Assembly (NCBI GenBank): GCA_904397815.1
Contig: CAJFOT010000055.1
Coordinates: 1-61,199, forward strand
Source: Candidatus Paralachnospira sangeri
GTDB taxonomy: Bacteria; Bacillota; Clostridia; Lachnospirales; Lachnospiraceae
Direction of reading: 5' to 3'
DNA: 61,199 nt
Within the stretch, counting starts at the first letter, position 1. Each line of letters starts with the position of its first letter. This document shows, one piece after another, positions 25,138 to 34,210 of this stretch. The translations under genes and the position numbers were made by a program. Below the pieces are notes generated by a model. That model did not search any database, had not been told where the DNA came from, and saw only the letters and a program-made list of their open reading frames with translations.

Positions 25138-26265
25138 TTATCTGGTCTTTAAATAATCTGAATATGTCTTTAATGTTTCGGAAGGTTCATAATCCGTAAT
25201 ACCCAGGCCTTCTCTCCACTCTGTAATTGTAGCTTCCATATCATCCGGCACCAGATAATAGGTTCCGTTGATTTTCTTTCCAGTGGCGTTGTCATTGCTG
25301 AACAACAGCACATTTTCCATGGAATCCAGTCCCATTCCCATCACATCCGTAGCCAGACTGATACAGTCAGCCAAAGAAGCATCTGTATACATATAATCGT
25401 AGATCGTCTTTAAAAGACTGGGATACTGGGTCACTGACATCTCTTTCGCTTTGTCATACAGTGCCATCAGCACTTTGTACTGTCTCTCTGTCCGTTGGAA
25501 ATCGCTGTCGATCATACGGATACGGCAGTAAGTCAGCGCCTGAATACCCGTCAGATTATTTTCACCTGCATGGGTTCCGGGTACGCCGAAGAAATCACGG
25601 ATATTATCACTCTCCGCCTGCGTCAGCGTCATTGGAATGCCGCCCACCAGATCTACCAGTTCTTCCATACCTTCAAAGTTAATGGTAAAATAATGCTCAA
25701 TATCAATATCAAAGTTATTTTCAATGGTTTCCATCGTCAGTTTTGCCTGACCATAAGCATAGGCATGGGTAATCTTATCGTAACCCTTTCCTTCGATATA
25801 GACATAAGTATCTCTGGGAATCGATGTAATGACCAGACGTCCATCGTTTTCATTGATGGAAACAATCATAATCGCATCGCTTCTTTTGCCTTTAAATCCC
25901 GACTCTATTCCGTCTACACCCAGTAAAAGATAATGTTTATAACCTTTATCCTTTGTCAGACTGCTGTCCAGTCCTTCCAGAGCAGCGATTGGATCCTCCG
26001 CCGCCGTGATATCTTCTATGCCCTCTTCTGTCTGCGCCGGGTCCGATCCTTCCTCCGGCTCCAGAGTTATATCAAAATCATATCCCTCGTTGGGCTCCGG
26101 CTTACTCCGGGTCAGCAGAAAAATGATTGCACCGCAGAGAACCAGGATCACGATCAGCGCAATTACCAGTCCTTTATGCCGGTTCATAAATCTGGCAAAA
26201 GGAGATTCATTGCGGTGAATCAGTTCTTCCCGTCTTCTTCTGCCCTCGTTTCGTTTATTGCTCAT
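25138..26265 (-). CDS. LytR-CpsA-Psr (LCP) family wall-polymer ligase
   Basis: The 375-aa protein has a short basic cytoplasmic tail, one N-terminal membrane helix (about residues 30-52, GLVIALIVILVLCGAIIFLL) and an extracellular LCP domain (about 110-290). Visible conserved elements are LLLGVDGIES, RSDAIMIVSIN, the SIPRDTYVYI motif with its catalytic-site Arg, YAYGQAKL, and QALTYCRIRMIDSDFQRTERQ. LCP enzymes attach teichoic acids or capsular polymers to peptidoglycan. An acidic linker (EEGSDPAQTEEG) follows the helix. It is monocistronic, near envelope-sugar genes. Confidence 0.92.
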   Translation of the reverse strand: MSNKRNEGRRRREELIHRNESPFARFMNRHKGLVIALIVILVLCGAIIFLLTRSKPEPNEGYDFDITLEPEEGSDPAQTEEGIEDITAAEDPIAALEGLDSSLTKDKGYKHYLLLGVDGIESGFKGKRSDAIMIVSINENDGRLVITSIPRDTYVYIEGKGYDKITHAYAYGQAKLTMETIENNFDIDIEHYFTINFEGMEELVDLVGGIPMTLTQAESDNIRDFFGVPGTHAGENNLTGIQALTYCRIRMIDSDFQRTERQYKVLMALYDKAKEMSVTQYPSLLKTIYDYMYTDASLADCISLATDVMGMGLDSMENVLLFSNDNATGKKINGTYYLVPDDMEATITEWREGLGITDYEPSETLKTYSDYLKTR

Positions 26266-26512
26266 TTGTTGCCTCCATATTCAACATGCATTTTCTAATG
26301 AATGTTATCATTATACCCGATTATTCATCCGTAATCAATGAAAGAAACCTGTCATTTTCCTTACAGTCGTCCGCCAGCTGCCGAATATTTGCCGGATCTG
26401 ATGCAAAATGGTCCGGTTTTGTCTGTCGTTTCCTATAGTATGGCTGAAATCTCTTTCCGGAATTCTGCCACTTCCATACAGGCCCGCACCACACAGCTGC
26501 CTATGATCAGAT

Positions 26513-27589
26513 TCAGACAGCTTCATTCATTTTTGCCAGTTTTGCCGCCTGGTCAGCGGCAATCAGACTGTCGATAATCTCAAAGAGATCTCCATCCATA
26601 ATCGCGTCGATTTTATACAGAGTCAGCTTGATTCTATGTTCTGTCACTCTCCCCTGAGGAAAATTATAGGTACGGATTTTTTCCGAACGGTCGCCGGTTC
26701 CGATCTGACTGCGCCGTTCTTCTGCCTCTGCGCTCTGTTTTTTCGCCAGTTCCAGATCATAAAGTCTGGAACGAAGAACCTTCAGCGCTTTTTCTTTATT
26801 TTTCAGCTGGGACTTCTCATCCTGGCAGGAGATTACAATACCGGTAGGGATATGAGTCAGACGCACCGCGGAATCTGTGGTGTTGACACACTGCCCGCCG
26901 TTTCCGGAAGCCCGAAACACATCAAATTTGCAGTCATTCAGATCCAGTTCCACATCTACTTCTTCTGCTTCCGGCATTATGGCCACCGTACTGGTGGATG
27001 TATGAATTCTTCCTCCTGATTCTGTAGCGGGAACACGCTGCACCCGATGGACGCCGCTCTCATATTTCAGTTTGGAATAAGCACCCTGCCCGGTGATCAT
27101 AAACACCACTTCCTTAAAACCGCCGATACCATTTTCACTGACACTGACCAGTTCTGTTTTCCACCGGTTTCGCTCAGCGAACCGACAATACATTCGGTAT
27201 AGTTCCGCGGCAAACAAAGCAGCCTCATCACCGCCGGCGCCGGCCCGGATTTCTACTACCACATTTTTGTCATCATTGGGGTCTTTTGGCAGGAGCAGAA
27301 CCTTCAGCCGGTGCTCCAATGTCTCGATCCGGGTTCTGGCATCGGACAGTTCTTCTTTTGCCAGCTGACGCATCTCTTCATCGCTCTCTTCCTCCAGCAG
27401 CGCCAGACTGTCCTCTGCGTCCTGCTTGGCCCCTTTGTATTTCTGATACGTCTCCACGATGGGCTGCAGATCCGCCTGTTCCTTCATCAGTTTCCGGAAT
27501 CTGACCTGATTTTCCACTACTGAAGGGTTATTCAGTTCTTCTACGATTTCCTCAAAACGCTTCACGATATCATCCAGACGGTCAAACAT
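26513..27589 (-). CDS. prfA: peptide chain release factor 1
   Basis: RF1 (358 aa) recognises UAA/UAG stop codons and triggers peptidyl-tRNA hydrolysis. The GGQ motif lies in [19 protein letters not shown], and the family segment [23 protein letters not shown] is complete. The Gln of GGQ is methylated by PrmC, encoded directly downstream of its 5' end in the usual pairing (prmC is 24 bp upstream in the transcript). An RBS GGAGG precedes the ATG. Confidence 0.97.
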   Translation of the reverse strand: MFDRLDDIVKRFEEIVEELNNPSVVENQVRFRKLMKEQADLQPIVETYQKYKGAKQDAEDSLALLEEESDEEMRQLAKEELSDARTRIETLEHRLKVLLLPKDPNDDKNVVVEIRAGAGGDEAALFAAELYRMYCRFAERNRWKTELVSVSENGIGGFKEVVFMITGQGAYSKLKYESGVHRVQRVPATESGGRIHTSTSTVAIMPEAEEVDVELDLNDCKFDVFRASGNGGQCVNTTDSAVRLTHIPTGIVISCQDEKSQLKNKEKALKVLRSRLYDLELAKKQSAEAEERRSQIGTGDRSEKIRTYNFPQGRVTEHRIKLTLYKIDAIMDGDLFEIIDSLIAADQAAKLAKMNEAV

Positions 27590-27613
27590 GATTACCTCCT
27601 TTTTATAATCCGG

Positions 27614-28474
27614 CTATCTCACATCCGGCCCCGAAACAGCCGGCAGCAATGCCGCTGCCGCCCGATCCAGCCCGGCCATATCCTTCAGAATCTCTACATC
27701 ACTGTATCCGCCGTCTTCCAGCAGCGTTTTCACCGCCGCCCCCTGGTCATACCCGATCTCGAAGCAGATGCGGCCGCCCGGTTTCAAATATCGGCAGCTT
27801 TCCTTTGCCAGCCGGCGGTAAAAATACAGGCCGTCCTCCCTGCCGTCCAGGGCCAGATGGGGCTCATGATCCCGTACTTCCGGCATCAGCTTATTAATCT
27901 CTTCTGACGGGATATAAGGGGGATTGGATACAATCCAGTCAAAATTTCTATCCCCAACCTCATCGAACAGATCGCTCTGTGTCCAGCGGATCTGCTGGCA
28001 TCCCAGCAGTCTTCCATTTTCCTCCGCAATTCGGAGGGCTTCCCGGGAAATATCCGCCGCCTGCACCCGGGCGCCGCCCAACAGAGCCAGGCTGATTCCA
28101 ATGCAGCCGGAACCGGTGCACAGGTCCAGCACCATGTCCCCCGGCCTGAGTTTTTTCAGCACATATTCCACCAGCGTTTCGGTATCCTGCCGGGGGATCA
28201 GCACTGCAGGGGTTACGTGAAAATCCAGACCCATAAACTGCTGAATACCTGTAATATACTGCAGTGGCTCTCTGTCTGCCCTTCGTCTGAGCCATTCCCG
28301 GTACTGCGCCTCTGCCGTCGGATCTGTCCACTCCCGGCCGGGCTCCATATAATACACTGCTCTGCTGACGCCGGCAGCCTGGGAAAATAAATACCAGGCG
28401 TCCAGTCCTGCCTCAGGCACACCGGCCTCCTCCAGCTGCGCAGCCCCCGCGGACAGCGCTTCCTGATATGTCAT
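27614..28474 (-). CDS. prmC: release factor glutamine methyltransferase
   Basis: PrmC/HemK (286 aa) methylates the Gln of the GGQ motif in release factors using SAM. The N-terminal helical domain covers about 1-80; the Rossmann methyltransferase follows with VLDLCTGSGCIGISLA (SAM loop) and the NPPY motif in WIVSNPPYIPSEEI. It is transcribed immediately before prfA, its substrate. The extreme C-terminus (AAAALLPAVSGPDVR) is slightly longer than usual but unremarkable. Confidence 0.95.
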   Translation of the reverse strand: MTYQEALSAGAAQLEEAGVPEAGLDAWYLFSQAAGVSRAVYYMEPGREWTDPTAEAQYREWLRRRADREPLQYITGIQQFMGLDFHVTPAVLIPRQDTETLVEYVLKKLRPGDMVLDLCTGSGCIGISLALLGGARVQAADISREALRIAEENGRLLGCQQIRWTQSDLFDEVGDRNFDWIVSNPPYIPSEEINKLMPEVRDHEPHLALDGREDGLYFYRRLAKESCRYLKPGGRICFEIGYDQGAAVKTLLEDGGYSDVEILKDMAGLDRAAAALLPAVSGPDVR

Positions 28475-28504
28475 AGCATCACCTGATTTTGATTTCTTAC
28501 AGCA

Positions 28505-29473
28505 TCAGAAATTTTCAGCCAGAAAATTTCTCCAGTCAAATACTGCTTCTACCGCCATGATCGCCACCTGTACCATCGTCTCATCCGGCTCTTTGGTGGT
28601 CAGTTTCTGCAGCCACAGCCCCGGTTTGCTCAGGGCATTGACCCAGCCGGTATCCCTCGTACCGGCCAAACGGATAAACTCATAGGATACGCCGGCGATC
28701 AGCGGCACCAGCAGGATCCTGGTCAGAATACGCAGCCACAGATTTTCCACTCTGATAAACATAAAAAAGACCACGCTGATCAGCATGACAATCAGCAGAA
28801 AACTGGTGCCGCACCGTTTATGAAGACGGGAGCTTTTCATCACATTCTCCACCGTCAGTTCCATGCCATGCTCGATACAATTAATACATTTATGCTCTGC
28901 GCCGTGATACATAAACACCCGGCGGATATCCTCCATTCTGGAAATCAGCAGAACATACCCCAGGAAAATCAGGATTCTCACCACGCCTTCCAGAAAAGCG
29001 ATGGCCGCCGAGGACTGGATAAAACGGCGGAAAAAGTTGGCCAGAACAACCGGCAGTACCATAAAGATGCCTATCGCCAGCACAAGGGATATTGCCACTG
29101 TTATGCCCAGCATCACCTTGTCTGCTCTTTCTTTCCGCTTCTGTGCTTCTATCTCTTCTTCACCGGGCGGCGGATCCCCGGCATGCTTCAGCACTTCTTC
29201 ATCCGCAGGTTCTTCCTCCCCCGGCCCCTCTTCCATCAGACTGGCAGAATAAGTCAAAGTCTGAATACCCAGAACCATAGAATCCACAAAATTGAAAATT
29301 CCTCGCAAAATCGGTTTTTGAGCCCATTTTCTTGTGCTGGAAAACATATGGTATTCATCCACCCGCAGAGCCACCTGGCTCTCTGAGGTGCGCACAGCAA
29401 CCGCATAGGAATCCCCATTTTTCATCATAATGCCTTCTAATACTGCCTGCCCCCCGATTCCTGAAGATTTCAT
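28505..29473 (-). CDS. DUF1385 membrane protein (YqhQ-like)
   Basis: The 322-aa protein of the DUF1385 family opens with GIGGQAVLEGIMMKNGD, the family signature. Hydrophobic segments are at about 125-150, 160-185, 210-235 and 240-265; an acidic cytoplasmic loop (EEGPGEEEPADEE) precedes the first. The central FMYHGAEHKCINCIEHG is highly conserved and could bind metal or be redox active. The function is unknown; it commonly sits beside prmC-prfA and rpmE in Clostridia, as here. The start at 29473 has GGAGG 5 nt upstream; the 10-residue extension to 29503 does not. Confidence 0.9.
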   Translation of the reverse strand: MKSSGIGGQAVLEGIMMKNGDSYAVAVRTSESQVALRVDEYHMFSSTRKWAQKPILRGIFNFVDSMVLGIQTLTYSASLMEEGPGEEEPADEEVLKHAGDPPPGEEEIEAQKRKERADKVMLGITVAISLVLAIGIFMVLPVVLANFFRRFIQSSAAIAFLEGVVRILIFLGYVLLISRMEDIRRVFMYHGAEHKCINCIEHGMELTVENVMKSSRLHKRCGTSFLLIVMLISVVFFMFIRVENLWLRILTRILLVPLIAGVSYEFIRLAGTRDTGWVNALSKPGLWLQKLTTKEPDETMVQVAIMAVEAVFDWRNFLAENF

Positions 29474-29515
29474 ATACGCCTCCGATCCGACTCTAATCAG
29501 CATTACATTTTAATT

Positions 29516-29554
29516 CAAAAATAGGTTGAGGCTTTAATGAACCAAACCTCAACC
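29516..29554 (-). terminator. rho-independent terminator of rpmE
   Basis: GGTTGAGG pairs with CCTCAACC (29547-29554 with 29523-29530), followed on the minus strand by TATTTTTG. It separates rpmE from the DUF1385 gene. Confidence 0.75.
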
Positions 29555-29578
29555 CAGTCTTTGCAGCAATCATTCAGA

Positions 29579-29779
29579 TTATTTCATGCCATACTTACGA
29601 TTGAATTTATCAATACGTCCGCGGGCAGCAGCAGCTTTCTGCTGACCTGTATAAAAAGGATGGCATTTGGAGCAGATTTCCACATGGATATCGCTCTTTG
29701 TAGATCCTGTTACAAATTCATTTCCACAGTTGCAGACAACCTTTGCCTGATAATACTTAGGATGGATTCCTTCTTTCAT
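29579..29779 (-). CDS. rpmE: 50S ribosomal protein L31, zinc-binding form
   Basis: L31 (66 aa) of the C+ type. Two CxxC-like pairs are present (VVCNCGN and ICSKCHP), which coordinate zinc, so the gene is not the zinc-free paralogue used under zinc limitation. The conserved end [23 protein letters not shown] is complete. The start is ATG at 29779, with GAGAGGTG in front; an in-frame GTG at 29788 falls within that RBS and is rejected. It has its own promoter overlapping the 3' end of rho. Confidence 0.95.
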   Translation of the reverse strand: MKEGIHPKYYQAKVVCNCGNEFVTGSTKSDIHVEICSKCHPFYTGQQKAAAARGRIDKFNRKYGMK

Positions 29780-29854
29780 TTTATTCACCTCTCACATTTA
29801 TTGGATGGTTTCCAACCATCCGGTTCGAATTACAGCTTTCAAAACAGCTTATTG

Positions 29855-29883
29855 ATTATATCATATGACCGCAGGTTTTGCAA
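29855..29883 (-). promoter_or_regulatory. promoter of rpmE, abutting the rho stop codon
   Basis: Minus-strand TTGCAA (29878-29883) and consensus TATAAT (29855-29860), 17-bp spacer. The -35 box starts 2 bp after the rho stop (29885). The leader of about 70 nt contains a GGATGGTTGG-AAACCATCC hairpin (29805-29823) without a U-tract. Confidence 0.75.
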
Positions 29884-29884
29884 G

Positions 29885-31396
29885 CTAAAAACGGATTTTC
29901 TTCGCCATTTCAATGAACTCTTTATTATTCTTCGTGCGGGTGAACAGATCGAGAATACTTTCAGCCGCATCATTGGCTTTTGCTCCGCTGGTAGCCTTTC
30001 GGACTGCAGACACAGCCTCCTGTTCCTCCTTCGTCAGCAGCAGATCATCTCTTCTGGTACCGGATTTAAAAATGTCGATGGCAGGGAAAATACGGCGTTC
30101 TGACAGACGGCGGTCCAGAACCAGTTCCATGTTGCCGGTGCCCTTAAATTCCTCATATACCATATCATCCAGCCGGCTGCCGGTATCCACCAGGGCAGTA
30201 GCCAGAATCGTCAGACTGCCTCCTTCCCGCATATTCCTGGCAGCACCAAAAAATTTCTTCGGCATATGAAGGGCAGCCGGATCCAGGCCGCCTGACAGTG
30301 TTCTGCCGCTGGGCGCGACTGTCAGATTATAAGCCCGGGCCAGCCTGGTGATGCTGTCCAGCAGGATGGTGACATCCTTTCCATGCTCCACCAGCCGCTT
30401 CGCCCGCTCTAGCACCATCTCCGAAACCCGCTTATGATGCTCAGGCAGCTCATCGAACGTGGAATAAATCACTTCGGCGTTAGGGCCTTCAATAGACTCC
30501 TTGATATCCGTCACTTCTTCCGGACGCTCATCGATCAGCAGAATAATCACATGCATCTCCGGATGATTCCGCACAATGGAACGGGCAATCTGTTTCAGCA
30601 GGGTTGTCTTGCCCGCTTTCGGCGGGGAAACAATCATGCCTCTCTGTCCTTTTCCAATCGGGGAGAGGAGATCCACAATCCGCATCGCCACGCCGGCTCC
30701 CGCAGTTTCCAGGTGCAGCCGGCTGTTCGGAAAAACTGGCGTCAGATCCTCGAAATTCGGCCGCTTCACTGCCTCATCCGCAGGCATATCATTGATCTTA
30801 TTGACATACAGCAGGGCGGCAAACTTCTCCTGCCCTGTTTTAATCCTTTTGGAACCATATACGATATCCCCGGTTTTCATATTAAACCGGCGGATCTGTG
30901 AAGGGGACACGTAGACATCATTCTCCCCCGGCAGATAATTCTCACACCGGATAAACCCGAATCCCTCCGGCATCACCTCCAGAATGCCGTCAGCAGGAAC
31001 GCCGCTGTCCAGAGCTGCCATCTCCTCTGAGCGCATATTAGCAGGGCGAACCAGACCCTCCGGATTGCTCTCACGTCCTCTCTGACCATAATTTTCCTCT
31101 GACTCTTTCTTTCTGTGAATTTCCTTTTCTCTCGTCTCGCTGCCGCGTGTACTCCGTTTTGCCGGACGGTTCTCCCGCGAAGTGTTCTCTTTTTTCTCCC
31201 TGGCCGGAGTCGCTTCCTTCGTCTCAGCCGCGGGAACATACTCCTCAGCAGATTCCTGGGCCTGTTCTTCTTCCGCCAGCGCCACAAGTTTGTCCACCAG
31301 AGCAGACTTCCGCGTCGCGGCAATATTTTTAATTCCTTTTGCGCGCGCAATCTCTCTCAGTTCTGCCAATGGCAGAGATAATAATTTTTCTCTCAT
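29885..31396 (-). CDS. rho: transcription termination factor Rho
   Basis: Rho (503 aa) is the hexameric RNA helicase that ends transcription. After an N-terminal helical RHO_N region (MREKLLSLPLAELREIARAKGI) comes a 90-residue highly charged insertion (E/K/R-rich, about 45-125), common in Clostridia. Then come the RNA-binding OB fold (GILEVMPEGFGFIRCENYL, about 140-200) and the ATPase with Walker A PPKAGKTTLLK, Walker B VIILLIDERPEEV, the Q-loop and R-loop GGLDPAALHMPKKFFGAARN. The start at 31396 has GGAGG 6 nt upstream; the 6-residue extension lacks an RBS. Monocistronic. Confidence 0.96.
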   Translation of the reverse strand: MREKLLSLPLAELREIARAKGIKNIAATRKSALVDKLVALAEEEQAQESAEEYVPAAETKEATPAREKKENTSRENRPAKRSTRGSETREKEIHRKKESEENYGQRGRESNPEGLVRPANMRSEEMAALDSGVPADGILEVMPEGFGFIRCENYLPGENDVYVSPSQIRRFNMKTGDIVYGSKRIKTGQEKFAALLYVNKINDMPADEAVKRPNFEDLTPVFPNSRLHLETAGAGVAMRIVDLLSPIGKGQRGMIVSPPKAGKTTLLKQIARSIVRNHPEMHVIILLIDERPEEVTDIKESIEGPNAEVIYSTFDELPEHHKRVSEMVLERAKRLVEHGKDVTILLDSITRLARAYNLTVAPSGRTLSGGLDPAALHMPKKFFGAARNMREGGSLTILATALVDTGSRLDDMVYEEFKGTGNMELVLDRRLSERRIFPAIDIFKSGTRRDDLLLTKEEQEAVSAVRKATSGAKANDAAESILDLFTRTKNNKEFIEMAKKIRF

Positions 31397-31570
31397 ATCT
31401 GTCCTCCATATCATGCATTACATATCGCAATTTCTTACTGCTGTTTTCAGCGGTCTATCTTGATCGTAAGTCTGGAAAATTTGATGAACATCTAGAATTT
31501 CAGAATGTTGTTGGTTGGAAATTTATTTCATTATACACCATTTTGATGCTGTTGAGAAGGATAATTTTTC

Positions 31571-31599
31571 TTGATTTCATCACCTTTAACTGATAAAAT
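31571..31599 (+). promoter_or_regulatory. promoter of the DUF4364-engB operon
   Basis: TTGATT (31571-31576) and TAAAAT (31594-31599), 17-bp spacer, 44 bp ahead of the ATG. A minus-strand TATAAT for rho lies at 31530-31535, so the two transcripts diverge. Confidence 0.6.
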
Positions 31600-31643
31600 G
31601 ATGGCAGTATCACAGAACAGTGGAAGGAGGGATCAGAGAACAT

Positions 31644-32183
31644 ATGCTTTCAGAACCGCTGACCCTGTATAAGCTTATGATTCTCCATATGCTGAAACAG
31701 GTAAAATTCCCATTATCGAATTCACAGATGTCTGATTTCTTTCTTACAAAAGAATATACCACTTATTTCACTTTGCAGCAGGCTTTATCAGAACTGCTGG
31801 AATCCAATCTGATTAAAAAGGAACTGGTGAGAAACAGCTCGCGCTATCAGATCACCCGCGAAGGTGAAGAAACACTCGCCTTTTTCGGCAACCAGATTTC
31901 AGATGCGATCATTGAAGATATCCGCCAGTTTCTGAACGACAATAAAGTCCATCTGCGTGAAGAAGTAAGCCTGGTATCTGATTTCTATAAATCCACCAAC
32001 CACGACTATATTGTCCACTGTGAAATACGGGAAGGCAGTTCTTCTCTGATCTCCATGGACATATCCGTACCTGGCAAGGATCAGGCAGAAGCCATGTGCC
32101 TGAACTGGTCACGCCACAATCAGGAAATCTATTCTTTTGTCATGAGCACACTGATGAAAGATGAAAATGATCACGAAAAATAA
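31644..32183 (+). CDS. DUF4364 family protein, winged-helix-like
   Basis: The 179-aa protein of the DUF4364 family is common next to engB/rho in Clostridia. The N-terminal 75 residues (LTLYKLMILHMLKQVKFPLSNSQMSDFFL...) look like a winged-helix DNA-binding domain (helix-turn-helix then a beta wing in SSRYQITREGEETL). The C-terminal half (SLVSDFYKSTNHDYIVHCEIREG...) is a conserved beta-rich part of unknown role. A transcription-regulator role is suggested by fold only. The start at 31644 is chosen over an upstream GTG at 31620 that overlaps the AGGAGG site. It is 18 bp ahead of engB. Confidence 0.85.
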   Translation: MLSEPLTLYKLMILHMLKQVKFPLSNSQMSDFFLTKEYTTYFTLQQALSELLESNLIKKELVRNSSRYQITREGEETLAFFGNQISDAIIEDIRQFLNDNKVHLREEVSLVSDFYKSTNHDYIVHCEIREGSSSLISMDISVPGKDQAEAMCLNWSRHNQEIYSFVMSTLMKDENDHEK

Positions 32184-32201
32184 TAGAATGGAGAATTACT
32201 G

Positions 32202-32852
32202 TTGATTATTAAATCTGTAAATCTGGAAACTGTATGCGGCATCACCAGCCGCCTGCCTGAAAACGCATATCCCGAATTTGCCTTTGCAGGAAAATCAAAC
32301 GTAGGAAAATCATCTCTGATCAATGTGCTGATCAACCGCAAGTCCTACGCCCGTACATCGGCTCAGCCCGGAAAAACCCAAACCATAAATTATTACCGGA
32401 TCACAGCCGCCCCCAGAATTTCGGCACAGGAGACTTCGGGCAATGAAGAGCTCTATTTCGTAGACCTGCCCGGATACGGATATGCCAAAGTATCTCAGGA
32501 AATCAAAGCAAAATGGGGAAAAATGATAGAAAAGTATCTTCATACCTCACGGCAGTTAAAATGTATTTTCCTGCTGGTGGACATCCGTCATGACCCATCT
32601 GCCAATGATGTCACTATGTATCAGTGGATCATCCATAACGGATTTCAGCCGGTGATTGTCGCCACGAAAGCAGATAAAATTAACCGCAGCCAGCTGCAGA
32701 AACATTTGAAAGCGATCCGCATGGGACTGAATCTGTCCGCCCAGGATATTCTGATTCCATTCTCCTCGCAGACGAAACAGGGAAAAGAAGAAATATATGA
32801 AATACTGAAACAATATCTGCCTGGGCAGCGCCATCCGTCTGCCGGAAACTAA
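32202..32852 (+). CDS. engB: ribosome biogenesis GTPase EngB/YsxC
   Basis: EngB (216 aa) is a TRAFAC GTPase needed for large-subunit maturation. G1 is GKSNVGKSS, the G2 Thr lies in KTQT, G3 is DLPGYGYAKV, and G4 ATKAD is complete. The protein is about 15-20 aa longer than usual: a short insertion (APRISAQETSGNE) sits between switch I and G3. The start codon is TTG at 32202, supported by family alignment (MIIKSVNLETVCG) and a weak GGAG site. It is co-transcribed with DUF4364. Confidence 0.94.
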   Translation: MIIKSVNLETVCGITSRLPENAYPEFAFAGKSNVGKSSLINVLINRKSYARTSAQPGKTQTINYYRITAAPRISAQETSGNEELYFVDLPGYGYAKVSQEIKAKWGKMIEKYLHTSRQLKCIFLLVDIRHDPSANDVTMYQWIIHNGFQPVIVATKADKINRSQLQKHLKAIRMGLNLSAQDILIPFSSQTKQGKEEIYEILKQYLPGQRHPSAGN

Positions 32853-32882
32853 TGCACCAAATTTTATTTTTCAGTAAAAACT

Positions 32883-32912
32883 GCCGGGAGTCTGTTATCA
32901 TCAGCTCCCGGC
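32883..32912. terminator. bidirectional terminator between engB and the PPIase gene
   Basis: GCCGGGAG (32883-32890) pairs with CTCCCGGC (32905-32912), with A/T-rich flanks on both sides. It sits between convergent genes. Confidence 0.75.
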
Positions 32913-32934
32913 AATTTCTGTCTGTACAAATATA

Positions 32935-34119
32935 TTACTGAGCCGCTGTCGTCTCTTCCGCTTCACCGCTGGTTTCAGCAGCAGCTTCTGTCTCTGCGGC
33001 ACTGGTTTCTGCAGCAGCAGTGGTTGTCTCCTCTGCTGCTGTGGTTCCTGATGCAGCAGTGGTTGTCTCCTCTGCTGCCGCGGTTGTCTCCTCTGCTGCC
33101 GCGGTTGTCTCCTCTGCTGCTGTCGTCTCTGCCGCCGTTGTTGTCTCAGGCATCTCATATACGGGATTTCCGTCAAATTTTATTTCATCCCATACATCCT
33201 CATCTACTGTAAAGGTTTCCTTCTCCCAGCTTCCATAGACTTCACTGAACAGATCTGCCCGTCTCTGGGTGATGATGCTGTCCGCCTCCTGAGCTGTGGC
33301 CTCTTCATCATAATCCGTTGACAGATACACGGCATACCAGCCCACACTCTCGTTCTGGATCGCTCTGGCTTCGCCCACTTCCATTTCGATGGCAGCTGAA
33401 CCGATTACATCATCTGTTTCCTCATATTTGGAGTAATGATTGGTGCCGCAGTAAAGCCCCATCTCATCCGCAATCGCCTCAATATCCTCTCCATTCTGAA
33501 TCCGGCTGACAATTTCGTTTACAGCTGCCTCAGGATCTTCATAATCTTCATCGTCGTTTTGAATTAAAATATAACGAATTTCCACCTGCTGGGATTCTTC
33601 CAGGGACACTTCTGTATCCACATCTGCCACCACAGCCTGCCATACTTTATTTGCCAGAGCGTTTTTCTCATAAACCTGTTTTACCAGTTCATCCGTAGCT
33701 CCGGACATCTCGATCATTTTCTCATCCATTGTCTCAAAGAAGTCGTTGCAGGCTTGGTTTACTTTTTCCATATCCGCGTCTGTCAGAGAAACACCATATT
33801 CATCCGCATGGGAAATCAGCACTTCTGTCTGAAGAATCTGTGCCATGATTTCTTCTTTTACAGAATCCTCCATCGTCCTTCCATTATATTCCTGGCTCCA
33901 CATACTGTCGCCAAAATAATTCATATAATACAGTTCATCCAGCCACTGGGTATAGCGAGCCATCAAATTGGCCTCATCTAAATAAATCTGCTTATCTCCA
34001 TATGTGGCAACTACCATAGATGAATATTCTGATACATCTGCTGAACAGCCTGTCAGCACTGATACTGCCATCAAACCGGCCAACAGAAGAGCTGCCACTT
34101 TTCCTCTCATTTTTTTCAT
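32935..34119 (-). CDS. PrsA/SurA-like peptidyl-prolyl isomerase lipoprotein
   Basis: The 394-aa protein carries a lipoprotein signal: basic MKKMRGK, hydrophobic AALLLAGLMAVSVL and lipobox TGC (Cys about 25). A SurA-like N-terminal helical domain (about 60-180) is followed by a parvulin-like region (about 180-290, VEIRYILIQNDDED...GEDIEAIADE...EVGEARAIQNESVGWYAVYLS). Residues 320-394 form a low-complexity tail of E-T-T-A-A-type repeats, encoded by 21-bp tandem repeats. It is anchored outside the membrane and likely helps fold secreted proteins. It sits at the end of pth-mfd with its own promoter. Whether the parvulin region is catalytic is uncertain. Confidence 0.85.
   Translation of the reverse strand: MKKMRGKVAALLLAGLMAVSVLTGCSADVSEYSSMVVATYGDKQIYLDEANLMARYTQWLDELYYMNYFGDSMWSQEYNGRTMEDSVKEEIMAQILQTEVLISHADEYGVSLTDADMEKVNQACNDFFETMDEKMIEMSGATDELVKQVYEKNALANKVWQAVVADVDTEVSLEESQQVEIRYILIQNDDEDYEDPEAAVNEIVSRIQNGEDIEAIADEMGLYCGTNHYSKYEETDDVIGSAAIEMEVGEARAIQNESVGWYAVYLSTDYDEEATAQEADSIITQRRADLFSEVYGSWEKETFTVDEDVWDEIKFDGNPVYEMPETTTAAETTAAEETTAAAEETTAAAEETTTAASGTTAAEETTTAAAETSAAETEAAAETSGEAEETTAAQ
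33013..33145. repeat. 21-bp tandem repeats inside the PPIase gene
   Basis: Copies of GGTTGTCTCCTCTGCTGC plus three bases recur at a 21-bp period (about 33060-33120 best preserved), with degenerate copies to each side. They encode the ETTAAAE tail, so copy number can vary without frameshift. Confidence 0.75.
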
Positions 34120-34181
34120 AGTATCCTCCTAATTGATTTCCGCTTGAACCTCTCATCTCTAAAGTGGGGCCCGCCTTTGTT

Positions 34182-34210
34182 ATTATAGTACCTTTCTAAT
34201 TTTCTAGCAA
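34182..34210 (-). promoter_or_regulatory. promoter of the PPIase lipoprotein gene, inside the mfd 3' end
   Basis: Minus-strand TTGCTA (34205-34210, within the last codons of mfd) and TATAAT (34182-34187), 17-bp spacer. It allows independent expression of the foldase. Confidence 0.7.

Noticed and set aside
26335-26526. 63-aa minus-strand frame between the LCP gene and prfA
   Set aside because: No RBS, it overlaps the 3' end of prfA, and no family similarity is recognisable; another frame there shows only a short coding-like stretch interrupted by stops.
29805-29823. Hairpin upstream of rpmE as a terminator of rho
   Set aside because: It lies downstream of the rpmE promoter and no U-tract follows; more likely part of the rpmE leader.
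33013-33145. Regular short repeats considered as a CRISPR array
   Set aside because: The repeats are contiguous, with a 21-bp period, no spacers, and encode an in-frame low-complexity tail.
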